Shown piece by piece: positions 1 through 6,986 of a DNA stretch of 19,957 nucleotides. Position numbers and translations under genes: made by a program. The DNA lies in the NCBI GenBank assembly GCA_902768605.1, contig CACXLY010000049.1, positions 1 to 19,957 of the forward strand, written 5' to 3'. The notes under the pieces are model-generated. The model was given only the letters and a program-made list of their open reading frames with translations. It ran no database searches and was not told where the DNA came from. How positions within the stretch are numbered: the first letter of the stretch is position 1; every line of letters begins with the position of its first letter. Source of the DNA: an uncultured Bacteroidales bacterium (lineage in GTDB: Bacteria; Bacteroidota; Bacteroidia; Bacteroidales; Bacteroidaceae).

Positions 1-63
1 ATACCTGTAAAAGTAGTCGATATTGGACGTATGGTGCAACAGGAAACATTGGATGCACACTAA
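1..63 (+). CDS. Possible C-terminal end of a gene entering from the left edge
   Basis: Frame 1 is open from the first base to a TAA at 61-63 and encodes 20 residues ending in QQETLDAH. The mix of residues (VVDIG, then a polar tail) looks protein-like, and AT-rich spacer begins right after the stop. Twenty open codons can easily occur by chance, so this is only a candidate. I do not recognise the family. Sequence to the left of the window would settle it. Confidence 0.35.
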   Translation: MPVKVVDIGRMVQQETLDAH

Positions 64-282
64 ACGACTGCGATTGGAAAATTTAAACGACAATCCCTAG
101 TTTAATATTAATAATGGCAAGAACTATTTCCGGGAAATAATAATATATTGCAAGATATCTCTATTTTATCGATTGTCATGCGGAAGTACATTTCAGGGGA
201 GTTTTGACATGAGCCCCTATTTTCGTGACAAACAAACTTCCTTTGGCTGTTAATCATTTAAAGCACTGCTTGTTTATTTTGA

Positions 283-342
283 TGTTACCAATGCGAAACA
301 AAAAGTTTCGCACACGTAACAAAAAGTTTCGCATTGGAAACA
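283..342. repeat. Palindromic block with nested direct repeats
   Basis: A 17-base arm at 283-299 (TGTTACCAATGCGAAAC) is matched in inverted orientation at 326-342 with one mismatch. Inside, a 16-base direct repeat AACAAAAAGTTTCGCA occurs at 297-312 and 318-333, 21 bases apart. GCGAAAC and GTTTCGC also pair within the block, so several alternative hairpins are possible. There is no ORF in it. It may be a REP-like extragenic element or a binding site; the sequence does not decide. Confidence 0.7.
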
Positions 343-462
343 AATCGCTTTGACAGGTCGCGAGATATTACTTCACATTTCTTAGGGTTTTAGACTACAC
401 AAAAAATGTGGAGTATTTGAATAAAATCGGTGAAATGGCAGAATGTCATCAATTATATAGGT

Positions 463-526
463 TACCTACATAGTGCAAACCTTTGAATAATAAGGTGCTA
501 CATACGTTTATGCTGGTATGCAGGTA
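463..526. terminator. Nested hairpin downstream of engB, possible terminator
   Basis: TACCTACATA at 463-472 pairs with TATGCAGGTA at 517-526 (9 of 10). An inner ACCTT/AAGGT pair lies at 479-483 and 492-496. It begins about 20 bases beyond the engB stop, where a transcript end is expected. There is no clear U-tract, so intrinsic termination is doubtful. Confidence 0.25.
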
Positions 527-545
527 GTTTGGGGGAGGTTGAGGG

Positions 546-1205
546 TCAGGCGGTGATGATGCTTTCGATGTAGTCGAGGATTTCGTCCTTGCCCTGCTTT
601 GTCTCGCTGCTCGTGATGAAATGCGGCGGCAGTTCCTCCCATTGCTTCGAGAGCTCGGCAAGGTAGTGCTTGACGTTTGCCGCGAGTTTTCCCTTCGAGA
701 GCTTGTCGGCCTTCGTGAAGACGATGCTGAAGGGGATGCTGTTCTCGCCGAGCCATTCGATGAACTCGAGGTCGATGCGCTGCGGCTCGTGGCGCGAGTC
801 GATAAGCAAGAAGAGGTTCAGCATCTGCTCGCGGCGCAGGATGTAGCCCGATATCATGCGCTGCAGCTCGTCCCTCTGCTGCTGTCCTCGCTTGGCATAG
901 CCGTAGCCGGGGAGGTCGACGAAATAGATGCTTCCCCCATCCCCTCCGAGGGAAGGGGGAATCGAGCCGCTCTTTTTCCCCTCTCCTTTGGAGAGGGTTA
1001 GGGCGAGGCTGAAATAATTTATCAGCACCGTCTTGCCCGGCGTGGCAGACGTCTTGGCGAGGCCTGCTCTGCCCGTCAGCATGTTGATGAGGCTGGACTT
1101 GCCGACGTTGCTTCGCCCGATGAAGGCGAACTCCGGCTGGTCTCCTGCCGGGCATTGCTCCACGCGGGCGCAGCTGACGACGTATTCTGCGGAACGGATA
1201 TTCAT
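546..1205 (-). CDS. engB: Ribosome biogenesis GTP-binding protein YihA/YsxC (EngB)
   Basis: TRAFAC-class GTPase, known in the family to be needed for assembly of the large ribosomal subunit. It has 219 residues. G1 is GRSNVGKSS at 30-38, G2/switch I is the SATPGKT region at 53-59, G3 is DLPG at 97-100, G4 is TKAD at 164-167 and G5 is around SSE at 199-201. The start fits the usual family N-terminus (MxIxSAEYV). The protein is about 20-25 residues longer than usual because of an in-frame insertion at roughly 67-92, between the strand INYF and the strand IYFVDLPG. The insertion is encoded by a palindromic repeat element related to one in yidC. The gene lies 157 bases behind the DUF3078 gene on the same strand, and no separate promoter is visible. 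The family call is very secure. Confidence 0.97.
   Translation of the reverse strand: MNIRSAEYVVSCARVEQCPAGDQPEFAFIGRSNVGKSSLINMLTGRAGLAKTSATPGKTVLINYFSLALTLSKGEGKKSGSIPPSLGGDGGSIYFVDLPGYGYAKRGQQQRDELQRMISGYILRREQMLNLFLLIDSRHEPQRIDLEFIEWLGENSIPFSIVFTKADKLSKGKLAANVKHYLAELSKQWEELPPHFITSSETKQGKDEILDYIESIITA
931..1009 (-). repeat. Intragenic palindromic repeat element inside engB
   Basis: The stretch holds a perfect 8-bp stem CCCTCTCC/GGAGAGGG at 979-997 with a 3-base loop and a second imperfect stem around 933-958 built from CCCCTCC and GGAAGGGG. Read on the coding strand it gives LTLSKGEG, then a short spacer, then PPSLGGDGG. The same two-hairpin layout recurs in yidC at 2945-3021. It coincides exactly with residues absent from normal EngB proteins, so it is inferred to be a late in-frame insertion. 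Confidence 0.8.
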
Positions 1206-1225
1206 GTTGAAGAATGAAGTATGAA

Positions 1226-1377
1226 GAGGAGTTATGAATAGGAGTTAAGATTAGGAGTTAAGATTAGGAGTTAAGATTAGGAGTTAAGATTAGGAGTTAA
1301 GAAAAGAAGTTATGAGGAGCCGATACATTTGGCCCATTATAACTCCCCATTATAACTTCCTATTATAACTCCTCATT
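1226..1377. repeat. 13-bp tandem words in two facing halves
   Basis: Five consecutive 13-base units (four AGGAGTTAAGATT plus one ending GAAA) fill 1240-1304. Three 13-base units of the type CCATTATAACTCC fill 1334-1372. The second half read in reverse gives GGAGTTATAATGG, so the two halves are imperfect inverted copies of a related word (GGAGTTA). The spacer separates the DUF3078 stop from the engB start. The DUF3078 stop codon and its last residues NEEL are encoded by the last unit. Confidence 0.85.
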
Positions 1378-2658
1378 GTTGAAACGGCTGTTCTCTCGGT
1401 ATTTGTCGTTGCTGTTGTCGAAGCGCGGATAGAGGTAGAGCCTTGTCGTGATGAGCTTCGTCACGGCGAACTCTATGGTGTTTTCCCATTCCCAGATGTG
1501 ATAGTCGAAGTTGCTCATCCAGTACATGCGGTTGGTCCAAACGATTTGTTTGGTGATTTGACATCGCGTATTGAGGGTGATGTTGGGACCGAACGTGGTC
1601 TTCTGGTTCTTTCCCTCCTCGATGCCGAAGTTCTTGACGAGGTCGTCGTTCTTCACATACTTGATGTTCATGGCGAGGGGCGCGATGTTGAGCTGTCCCG
1701 TGAAACGCTTTTTCTTGCCCCATGCTATCTCGTATTTCATACCGGGAGCGACGGTAACTTCCAGTGGAGCAAGGAATTCGGATGTGATGTTGTCGGTGTT
1801 CTTCTGATAGGTGGGCGCTATCTGCGTCTTGAGGATGACGAGCAGCGAGTAGTACCAGCTCTTCCACGCCTTGTAGCCGCCGTTGAAGGTGTAGCGCAGC
1901 AGGTTGTGGTTGGGTCGGAAGGTGCGGTTCTTGTCGCTTTCGGTCGTCTGAAAGCCCAGCTGGATGTCGAGCGTGTTCTCCCAGGTAATCTTGCGCTGGT
2001 CGTTGTAGTTGGCTCGCAGGGTGACGTCGAGATTGCACATATAGTTCTTCTCGCCGCCCTGGTACCAGTTGTCCGAGAAGTAGCTCTGCATGAACTGGAG
2101 TGAAGAGGAGCCGGCGAACTTCCAGAAGTTGGGGCGCCGGGTGATGACGCCCACGGGGCCGTCCATCTGGGGGGCGAGGCTGGCGGCTGCCACCTTGTCG
2201 GCAAGTTTGTCGGAGGTTTGCAGCATGTCGTTGATGTCGCTACGGATGGCGGCTTGTCCCAAGATGTCGCTTTCGGTATACGTCACCAGCTGCGGGGCTC
2301 TGGCATAGAGCGAGGAGAGCATTTTCCTGGAGGCAAAGAGGCGTTGCAGTTGCGGGTCGAGAAGCGTGGTGTCGGCCTGCCCCATGACTTGATGCAGCGA
2401 GGAGCCGTAGAGCGCAGGCGTCGAGAGGAGCTGGTAGTAGTAGGCATTTGGAGTGGGAAAGGGAGAGTTGGCATTCAGCGAGTCACGCTCTTTGGCCAGC
2501 GTCTCGATGGCGTGGAGGTAGTTCTTCAGCAGCTGCGAGGTGTCGGCTTGCTCTTCGTGATGCTCCGTTTTCTGTGTCTCATCAGCCCACGCGTCTGTGG
2601 CAAATGTGGCACAAAGTGTCGTCAAACATATAAAGAAAAGTCTTGTAAGGCGCTTCAT
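1363..2658 (-). CDS. DUF3078 family protein, predicted exported beta-rich envelope protein
   Basis: The function is unknown. From the chosen start (MKRLTRLFF) the protein has 431 residues. The start at 2658 is preferred over an upstream ATG at 2688 because it begins directly with a signal peptide (hydrophobic FFICLTTLCATFAT, then DAWADE), has AGGAG six bases upstream, and lies just beyond a -7 box. After a polar linker with coiled-coil potential, residues from about 185 carry the DUF3078 signature: NWYQGGEKN, ITWENTLDIQLGF, LRYTFNGGYKAWKSWYY, APGMKYE and PLAMNIKYV. The alternating aromatic strands suggest an outer-membrane beta-barrel or similar fold, which is inference. The last residues come from the adjoining repeat. 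Divergent from yidC and upstream of engB. Confidence 0.85.
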   Translation of the reverse strand: MKRLTRLFFICLTTLCATFATDAWADETQKTEHHEEQADTSQLLKNYLHAIETLAKERDSLNANSPFPTPNAYYYQLLSTPALYGSSLHQVMGQADTTLLDPQLQRLFASRKMLSSLYARAPQLVTYTESDILGQAAIRSDINDMLQTSDKLADKVAAASLAPQMDGPVGVITRRPNFWKFAGSSSLQFMQSYFSDNWYQGGEKNYMCNLDVTLRANYNDQRKITWENTLDIQLGFQTTESDKNRTFRPNHNLLRYTFNGGYKAWKSWYYSLLVILKTQIAPTYQKNTDNITSEFLAPLEVTVAPGMKYEIAWGKKKRFTGQLNIAPLAMNIKYVKNDDLVKNFGIEEGKNQKTTFGPNITLNTRCQITKQIVWTNRMYWMSNFDYHIWEWENTIEFAVTKLITTRLYLYPRFDNSNDKYRENSRFNNEEL

Positions 2659-2674
2659 TTCTCCTAATTTTGTG

Positions 2675-2682
2675 CAAAGATA
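2675..2682 (-). promoter_or_regulatory. Bacteroidetes-type -7 box for the DUF3078-engB unit
   Basis: On the minus strand the sequence reads TATCTTTG, an exact match to the TAnnTTTG consensus, 16 bases upstream of the ATG at 2658. I see no convincing TTTG -33 element at the usual distance, where the heptamer repeats lie instead. The transcript leader would be very short. Confidence 0.55.
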
Positions 2683-2690
2683 CGACAATT

Positions 2691-2777
2691 AGTTCATAAT
2701 TCATAGTTCATAATTCATAATTGTTTCTTTATTTAAGTATTTTTCTTAACTCTTAACCCTTAATTCTTAATTTCTTT
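2691..2777. repeat. Heptamer tandem words between divergent promoters
   Basis: From 2691 the sequence runs in 7-base steps AGTTCAT, AATTCAT, AGTTCAT, AATTCAT, AATTGTT. From 2742 a second word runs TTCTTAA, CTCTTAA, CCCTTTAA (8), TTCTTAA, TTTCTTT. The repeats occupy the interval between the -7 boxes of the divergent DUF3078 and yidC genes, where -33 elements would be expected. Confidence 0.8.
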
Positions 2778-2778
2778 G

Positions 2779-2786
2779 TAACTTTG
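2779..2786 (+). promoter_or_regulatory. -7 box for yidC
   Basis: TAACTTTG matches the TAnnTTTG consensus exactly and lies 20 bases before the preferred yidC ATG at 2807. No clear -33 TTTG is present. The box opens the yidC, S9 peptidase, MFS run. Confidence 0.5.
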
Positions 2787-2806
2787 CGCCCAAAATGTAA
2801 ATGCGT

Positions 2807-4687
2807 ATGGATAAAAACACGATTACAGGATTCATTCTTATTGCCCTCGTTGTGATTGGTTTCAGTTGGTACAGCCAGCCCAGCAAGGAAGAACTGGCAG
2901 CGATGGCGCAAAGGGACAGCATCGCCGCCGTAGAAAAGGAAAAGACCCTCTCTAACTCTCCCTTAAAGGGAGAGGAATCAGGGCAGGAAGTCTCCCCTTC
3001 AAGGGGAGATTTAGAGGGGGCTCCCGACAGCACCGCCCTCTTCTTCTCCCAAATCGGAAGCGAGGGGCAGCGCGTTGTCCTTCATAATAACAAGTTAAAG
3101 GTGGGCATCAGCAGCAAGGGTGCCGTGGTGGAGGACGCCGAGATTATCGGCTACAAGAGCCGCCGCAAGGAAGGCGACGTCGTGATTCTCGGCAAAGAGG
3201 ACGCTGCGATGAAGCTCACGCTGCCCCTCAAGCAGGAGAACCTCTGCCTGGCCAACCTCGTCTTCAATATCGCCGAGCAGACCGACAGCAGCGTCACCTT
3301 CGTCGCAGAGCAAGAGGGGAAGCGGCTGCAGGTCAGCTACACGCTTCGCCCCAATGCCTACATGCTCGATATGGACATCGCGACGCAGGGTCTGGAAGGC
3401 ATGGCAATGCCCGGCGAGACCACTTTGCTCCTCGACTGGAAGGCAACGGTCCTGCAGCAGGAGAAGGGCAAGGACTTCGAGAACCGCTACAGTTCTCTTA
3501 CCTACAAAAGGCAGGGCAAAGGGGTGAAGAAACTCAACGAGATGAAGGACGACAGCAAGGAGCCGGAGGAAGCCCTCGAGTGGATTGCCTTCAAGAACCA
3601 GTTCTTCAGCGCCGTCCTCATCGCGGAGAAGCCCATGACGAAGGCTTCACTTTCTTCCAAAATGCCTAACGACGATGAAGCAGACTACCTGAAGGAGTAT
3701 GCCGCCTCGGCACAGATTCCGTTCGATGCGACAGGCAGCGAGCCCACTCACTTGCAGATGTACCTCGGTCCGAACGACTTCCATATCCTCAAGGACCACA
3801 GCAAGATGACGGCTTACGGCACGGATGCCGACCTCGACGAGCTCGTTTACTTGGGCTGGTCGTTCTTCCGCTTCATCAATCGCTGGTCAATTCTCTACAT
3901 CTTCGACTGGCTCAAGGCAATGGGCTTGCCGATGGGCATCGTCCTGCTGCTCCTGACAATCATCATCAAGGTGCTCGTCTTCCCGACTCAGAAGAAGAGT
4001 TATCTCAGCAGCGCCAAGATGCGTGTCCTCAAGCCGAAGCTCGACGAACTCACCAAGCAATACCCCAATCCCGACCAGGCCATGCAGAAGCAGCAGGCCA
4101 TGATGCAGATGTACAGCCAGTACGGCGTGAGTCCCATGGGCGGCTGCTTGCCGATGCTCATACAGATGCCTATCTGGATAGCGATGTTCAACTTCATCCC
4201 TAATGCCATCGACCTCAGGGGCGAGAGCTTCCTTTGGGCAAGCGACCTCAGCGCCTACGACGACCCAATCCGCTGGGGAACCAACCTTCCGCTCATCGGC
4301 AACCACCTCAGCCTCTTCTGCATCCTCTTTAGTGCAACGAACCTCATCAACACATGGATTTCGATGCGTCAGCAGCAGAACCAGTTCACGGGCGAACAGG
4401 CGCAGCAGATGAAGATGATGCAATGGATGATGTACCTCATGCCCCTTGTGTTCTTCTTCTGGTTCAACAACTACTCGAGCGGTCTGAGCTACTTCTACTT
4501 CATATCCGGTCTGCTCAACATCGCCACGATGTGGTACCTCAGATGGAAGACCGACGACCAGCGCCTCCTTGCCGGCCTCGAAGCTTATCGCGAGCAACAT
4601 AAGAACGACCCCAAGAAGACGTCGGGCTTGCAGGCACGCCTCGAAGCCCTGCAGAAGATGCAGCAGGAACAGGCGAGGAAAAGGTGA
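2807..4687 (+). CDS. yidC: Membrane protein insertase YidC
   Basis: Inserts and folds inner-membrane proteins, alone or with Sec. I start it at the second in-frame ATG (2807, MDKNTITGF), which matches the usual Bacteroidetes N-terminus; an ATG at 2801 adds only MR. It has 626 residues. One N-terminal transmembrane segment (about 8-22) is followed by a linker, then a periplasmic beta domain to about 340, and a conserved insertase core of five membrane segments from LVYLGWSFF onward. The core carries the hydrophilic-groove arginine in SAKMRVLKPKL (about residue 406), GGCLPMLIQMPIW, and LMPLVFFFWFNNYSSGL. The basic C-terminus is typical. The linker at about 46-73 contains the in-frame palindromic repeat described separately. 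The stop codon lies inside an octamer repeat. The S9 peptidase follows after 45 bases. Confidence 0.97.
   Translation: MDKNTITGFILIALVVIGFSWYSQPSKEELAAMAQRDSIAAVEKEKTLSNSPLKGEESGQEVSPSRGDLEGAPDSTALFFSQIGSEGQRVVLHNNKLKVGISSKGAVVEDAEIIGYKSRRKEGDVVILGKEDAAMKLTLPLKQENLCLANLVFNIAEQTDSSVTFVAEQEGKRLQVSYTLRPNAYMLDMDIATQGLEGMAMPGETTLLLDWKATVLQQEKGKDFENRYSSLTYKRQGKGVKKLNEMKDDSKEPEEALEWIAFKNQFFSAVLIAEKPMTKASLSSKMPNDDEADYLKEYAASAQIPFDATGSEPTHLQMYLGPNDFHILKDHSKMTAYGTDADLDELVYLGWSFFRFINRWSILYIFDWLKAMGLPMGIVLLLLTIIIKVLVFPTQKKSYLSSAKMRVLKPKLDELTKQYPNPDQAMQKQQAMMQMYSQYGVSPMGGCLPMLIQMPIWIAMFNFIPNAIDLRGESFLWASDLSAYDDPIRWGTNLPLIGNHLSLFCILFSATNLINTWISMRQQQNQFTGEQAQQMKMMQWMMYLMPLVFFFWFNNYSSGLSYFYFISGLLNIATMWYLRWKTDDQRLLAGLEAYREQHKNDPKKTSGLQARLEALQKMQQEQARKR
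2945..3021 (+). repeat. Intragenic palindromic repeat element inside yidC
   Basis: Two perfect palindromes, each with 9-bp arms and a 1-base centre, lie at 2956-2974 (CTCTCCCTT/AAGGGAGAG) and 2991-3009 (TCTCCCCTT/AAGGGGAGA). They are flanked by ACCCTCTCTAA and TTTAGAGGGGG. They encode LSNSPLKGE, a spacer and SPSRGDLEG. The layout and partial peptide similarity match the element in engB, in the same coding orientation. It falls in the linker after the first membrane segment, where extra residues are tolerable. Confidence 0.85.
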
Positions 4688-4721
4688 AAAATTGAAAAGG
4701 TGAAAAGGTGAAAGAGTGAAA
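4682..4721 (+). repeat. Octamer tandem words after yidC
   Basis: Five 8-base units run AGGTGAAA, AATTGAAA, AGGTGAAA, AGGTGAAA, GAGTGAAA. The TGA of the first unit is the yidC stop codon. The array fills most of the 45-base gap to the S9 peptidase and leaves about 11 bases before its ATG. Confidence 0.85.
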
Positions 4722-4732
4722 CATAATAGAAG

Positions 4733-6940
4733 ATGAAAAAGATAATAACGATTATGGCAGCTGCATTGCTTTGTGCTGCATGCGGCACTCAGAAAGAAAG
4801 TGACAAGGTGAACATCGAGAAGCAGACCGTGCAGCTCGAGAGCGACCTCATGACGCCTGAAGCACTTTGGGCAATGAGCCGCATTGGCGGCTATCAGGCT
4901 TCGCCCGACGGCAAGCACATCGCCTTCCAAATGGGCTACTACAGCGTGAAGGAGAACAAGAGCCATCACGTCCTCTGGATGATGAACGCCGACGGCAACG
5001 AGCAGAAGCAACTGACAAGCGATGCCGAGAACGAGACCGACGTGCAGTGGCTCGACAACAAGACCATCGCTTTCCTCCGTGGTGGCGAGGTCTGGAAGAT
5101 GGGCTTGAACGGCAAGAGCCGCAAGCAAATGACCAAGACAGACGGCAAGGTCGAAGGCTTCCACTTCGCTCCCGACGGCAAGAAAGTCATTCTCCTGAAG
5201 AGCATCGATTTCAATGAAATCATCCAGAAGAACCCCGAAGACCTGCCCAAAGCGACGGGCCGCGTGGTGAACGACTTGATGTATCGCCATTGGGACCACT
5301 ACGTGGAGAGCATCCAGCATCCTTTCCTCTGTTCAGTAAGCGGCAATGCCATCGCCACAGACGGCGCCGACATCCTCGACGGCTACCCTTACGAGTGCCC
5401 GATGGAACCGTTCGGCGGCATCGAACAGCTGGCTTGGAGCCCCGACTCGAAATTCATCGCCTTCACCTGCCGCTGCAAGACCGGCCTGGACTACAGCATT
5501 TCGACCGACTCCGATATCTTTCTTTATGACGCGGAGAGCGGCGACATGAACAAGACAAAGAACCTTTGCAAGAACTGCTGCGAGTTCGATGTCGTGCCCG
5601 ATGAAGGGCTGGCTTACCATACAGACAACCTGCTCGACCCCACCAAGACGTTGAGCGGCCAGCGCATCAACCAGATGAAGACGGACATGAACGTCGGCTA
5701 CGACGTCAATCCGAAGTTCTCGCCCGACGGACGCTACGTGGCTTGGCTCTCGATGGAGCGCGACGGCTACGAGAGCGACCGCCAGCGCCTCTGCATCTAC
5801 GACCTGAAGGAGAACACCAAGACATACGTCACCGAGTCGTTCGACTCCAGCGTGGACGACTTCTGCTGGGCGCCCGACTCCTATACATTATATTATATAG
5901 GGGTTTGGCACGCCACGGAGAACCTCTACAAGACCAACCTCAAGGGCGAGGTCAAGCAGCTCAGCAACAGCTGGGCCGACTTCGGTTCTCTCCAGATGCT
6001 TAATGAAAAGGAACTTGTTGCAGAGCGTCACAGCATCACGGAACCTGCTGACCTCTATGTCGTAACGCCCGGCGAGAGTGTCGATGGCACACAAATCAAG
6101 CAGATAACCGAAGTGAACAAGGACATCCTCGACCAGCTGGCAAAGCCCAGCATCGAGCAGCGCTGGGTGAAGACCACCGACGGACAGCACATGCTTTATT
6201 GGGTCATCAAGCCTCCCCACTTTGATGCCTCGAAGAAATATCCCACGCTGCTCTTCTGCGAAGGCGGTCCGCAGAGCGCCGTCTCGCAGTTCTGGAGCTA
6301 CCGTTGGAACTTTATGATAATGGCATCGCAGGGCTACGTGGTGATAGCTCCGAACCGTCGCGGCGTGCCGGGCTTCGGGCAGGAATGGCTCGAGGAAATC
6401 AGCGGCGACTGGACCGGGCAATGCATGAAGGACTACCTCTCCGCGATAGATGATGCCACGGAGAACCTTCCGTACGTCGATAAGGACCGCCTCGGCGCCG
6501 TCGGTGCCTCCTTTGGCGGCTTCTCGGTTTACTATCTGGCAGGTCATCACGAAGGTCGATTCAAGTGCTTCATCGCGCATGACGGTGCCTTCAATCTCGA
6601 GGCAATGTACACCGAGACAGAGGAGAACTGGTTCTCCAACTGGGAGTACGACGACGCTTATTGGAACAAAGACCAGACGGCTCGCGCCCGAAAGACCTAC
6701 GAGAACTCGCCGCATCGCTTCGTCGACAAGTGGGACACGCCCATCCTCTGCATACATGGCGAGAAGGATTACCGCATCAACGCCACCCAGGGCATGAGTG
6801 CCTTCAACGCCGCCCGCATGCGAGGCATCGAAGCGCAGCTGCTCATCTTCCCCGACGAGAACCATTGGGTGCTCAAGCCGCAGAACGGCATCCTCTGGCA
6901 GAGAACTTACTTCGCATGGCTCGACCGCTGGCTGAAATAA
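4733..6940 (+). CDS. S9 family serine peptidase (prolyl-oligopeptidase/DPP type), probable lipoprotein
   Basis: Cleaves peptides, probably oligopeptides or dipeptides, outside the cytoplasm. It has 735 residues. The N-terminus (basic KK, hydrophobic IMAAALL, then CAAC at 14-17) looks like a lipoprotein signal, although the -3 position is Cys rather than the usual Leu or Ile. The N-terminal half is a beta-propeller of WD40-like repeats with SPDG/SPDS motifs (ASPDGKHIAF, SPDSKFIAF, SPDGRYVAW, APDSYTLYY). The C-terminal alpha/beta-hydrolase domain has a complete triad: Ser593 in GASFGG, Asp679 in HGEKDYRI and His711 in DENHWV. FCEGGPQSAVSQFWSYRWN is the usual oxyanion-side region. It resembles the S9C/DPP5 branch; exact specificity cannot be read. 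It sits between yidC and an MFS permease with 45-46-base gaps, so cotranscription is likely. Confidence 0.92.
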   Translation: MKKIITIMAAALLCAACGTQKESDKVNIEKQTVQLESDLMTPEALWAMSRIGGYQASPDGKHIAFQMGYYSVKENKSHHVLWMMNADGNEQKQLTSDAENETDVQWLDNKTIAFLRGGEVWKMGLNGKSRKQMTKTDGKVEGFHFAPDGKKVILLKSIDFNEIIQKNPEDLPKATGRVVNDLMYRHWDHYVESIQHPFLCSVSGNAIATDGADILDGYPYECPMEPFGGIEQLAWSPDSKFIAFTCRCKTGLDYSISTDSDIFLYDAESGDMNKTKNLCKNCCEFDVVPDEGLAYHTDNLLDPTKTLSGQRINQMKTDMNVGYDVNPKFSPDGRYVAWLSMERDGYESDRQRLCIYDLKENTKTYVTESFDSSVDDFCWAPDSYTLYYIGVWHATENLYKTNLKGEVKQLSNSWADFGSLQMLNEKELVAERHSITEPADLYVVTPGESVDGTQIKQITEVNKDILDQLAKPSIEQRWVKTTDGQHMLYWVIKPPHFDASKKYPTLLFCEGGPQSAVSQFWSYRWNFMIMASQGYVVIAPNRRGVPGFGQEWLEEISGDWTGQCMKDYLSAIDDATENLPYVDKDRLGAVGASFGGFSVYYLAGHHEGRFKCFIAHDGAFNLEAMYTETEENWFSNWEYDDAYWNKDQTARARKTYENSPHRFVDKWDTPILCIHGEKDYRINATQGMSAFNAARMRGIEAQLLIFPDENHWVLKPQNGILWQRTYFAWLDRWLK

Positions 6941-6950
6941 TCCCTCGTAA

Positions 6951-6982
6951 TAACGATATAACGTAATAACGCAATAACGACA
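6951..6982 (+). repeat. Octamer tandem words before the MFS gene
   Basis: Four 8-base units run TAACGATA, TAACGTAA, TAACGCAA, TAACGACA. They end 4 bases before the MFS start codon and fill most of the 46-base gap. Period 8 matches the previous gap of the same operon, but the word is different. Confidence 0.8.
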
Positions 6983-6986
6983 AACA

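Larger units (their letters stand above)
64..545. other. Gene-free AT-rich spacer
   Basis: No convincing coding sequence lies here on either strand. It contains a repeat block at 283-342 (listed separately) and a nested inverted repeat at 463-526. The right end is the region downstream of engB. Apart from these I see no clear promoter or RNA gene. Confidence 0.6.

Noticed and set aside
526..555. Third fragment of the intragenic palindromic repeat just after engB
   Set aside because: On the minus strand CCCTCAACCTCCCCC resembles one arm of the element, but the paired arm is missing and low complexity can explain the match.
931..1009. Sequencing error or frameshift explaining the odd EngB segment
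   Set aside because: The frame is intact on both sides, all GTPase motifs are present, and the inserted DNA matches the layout of a second copy in yidC, so an in-frame element explains it better.
3887..5320. Long open frame (477 codons) on the minus strand across yidC and the S9 gene
   Set aside because: It lies antisense to two well-supported genes, is rich in His, Val and Leu as antisense frames of GC-rich genes are, and shows no family motif.
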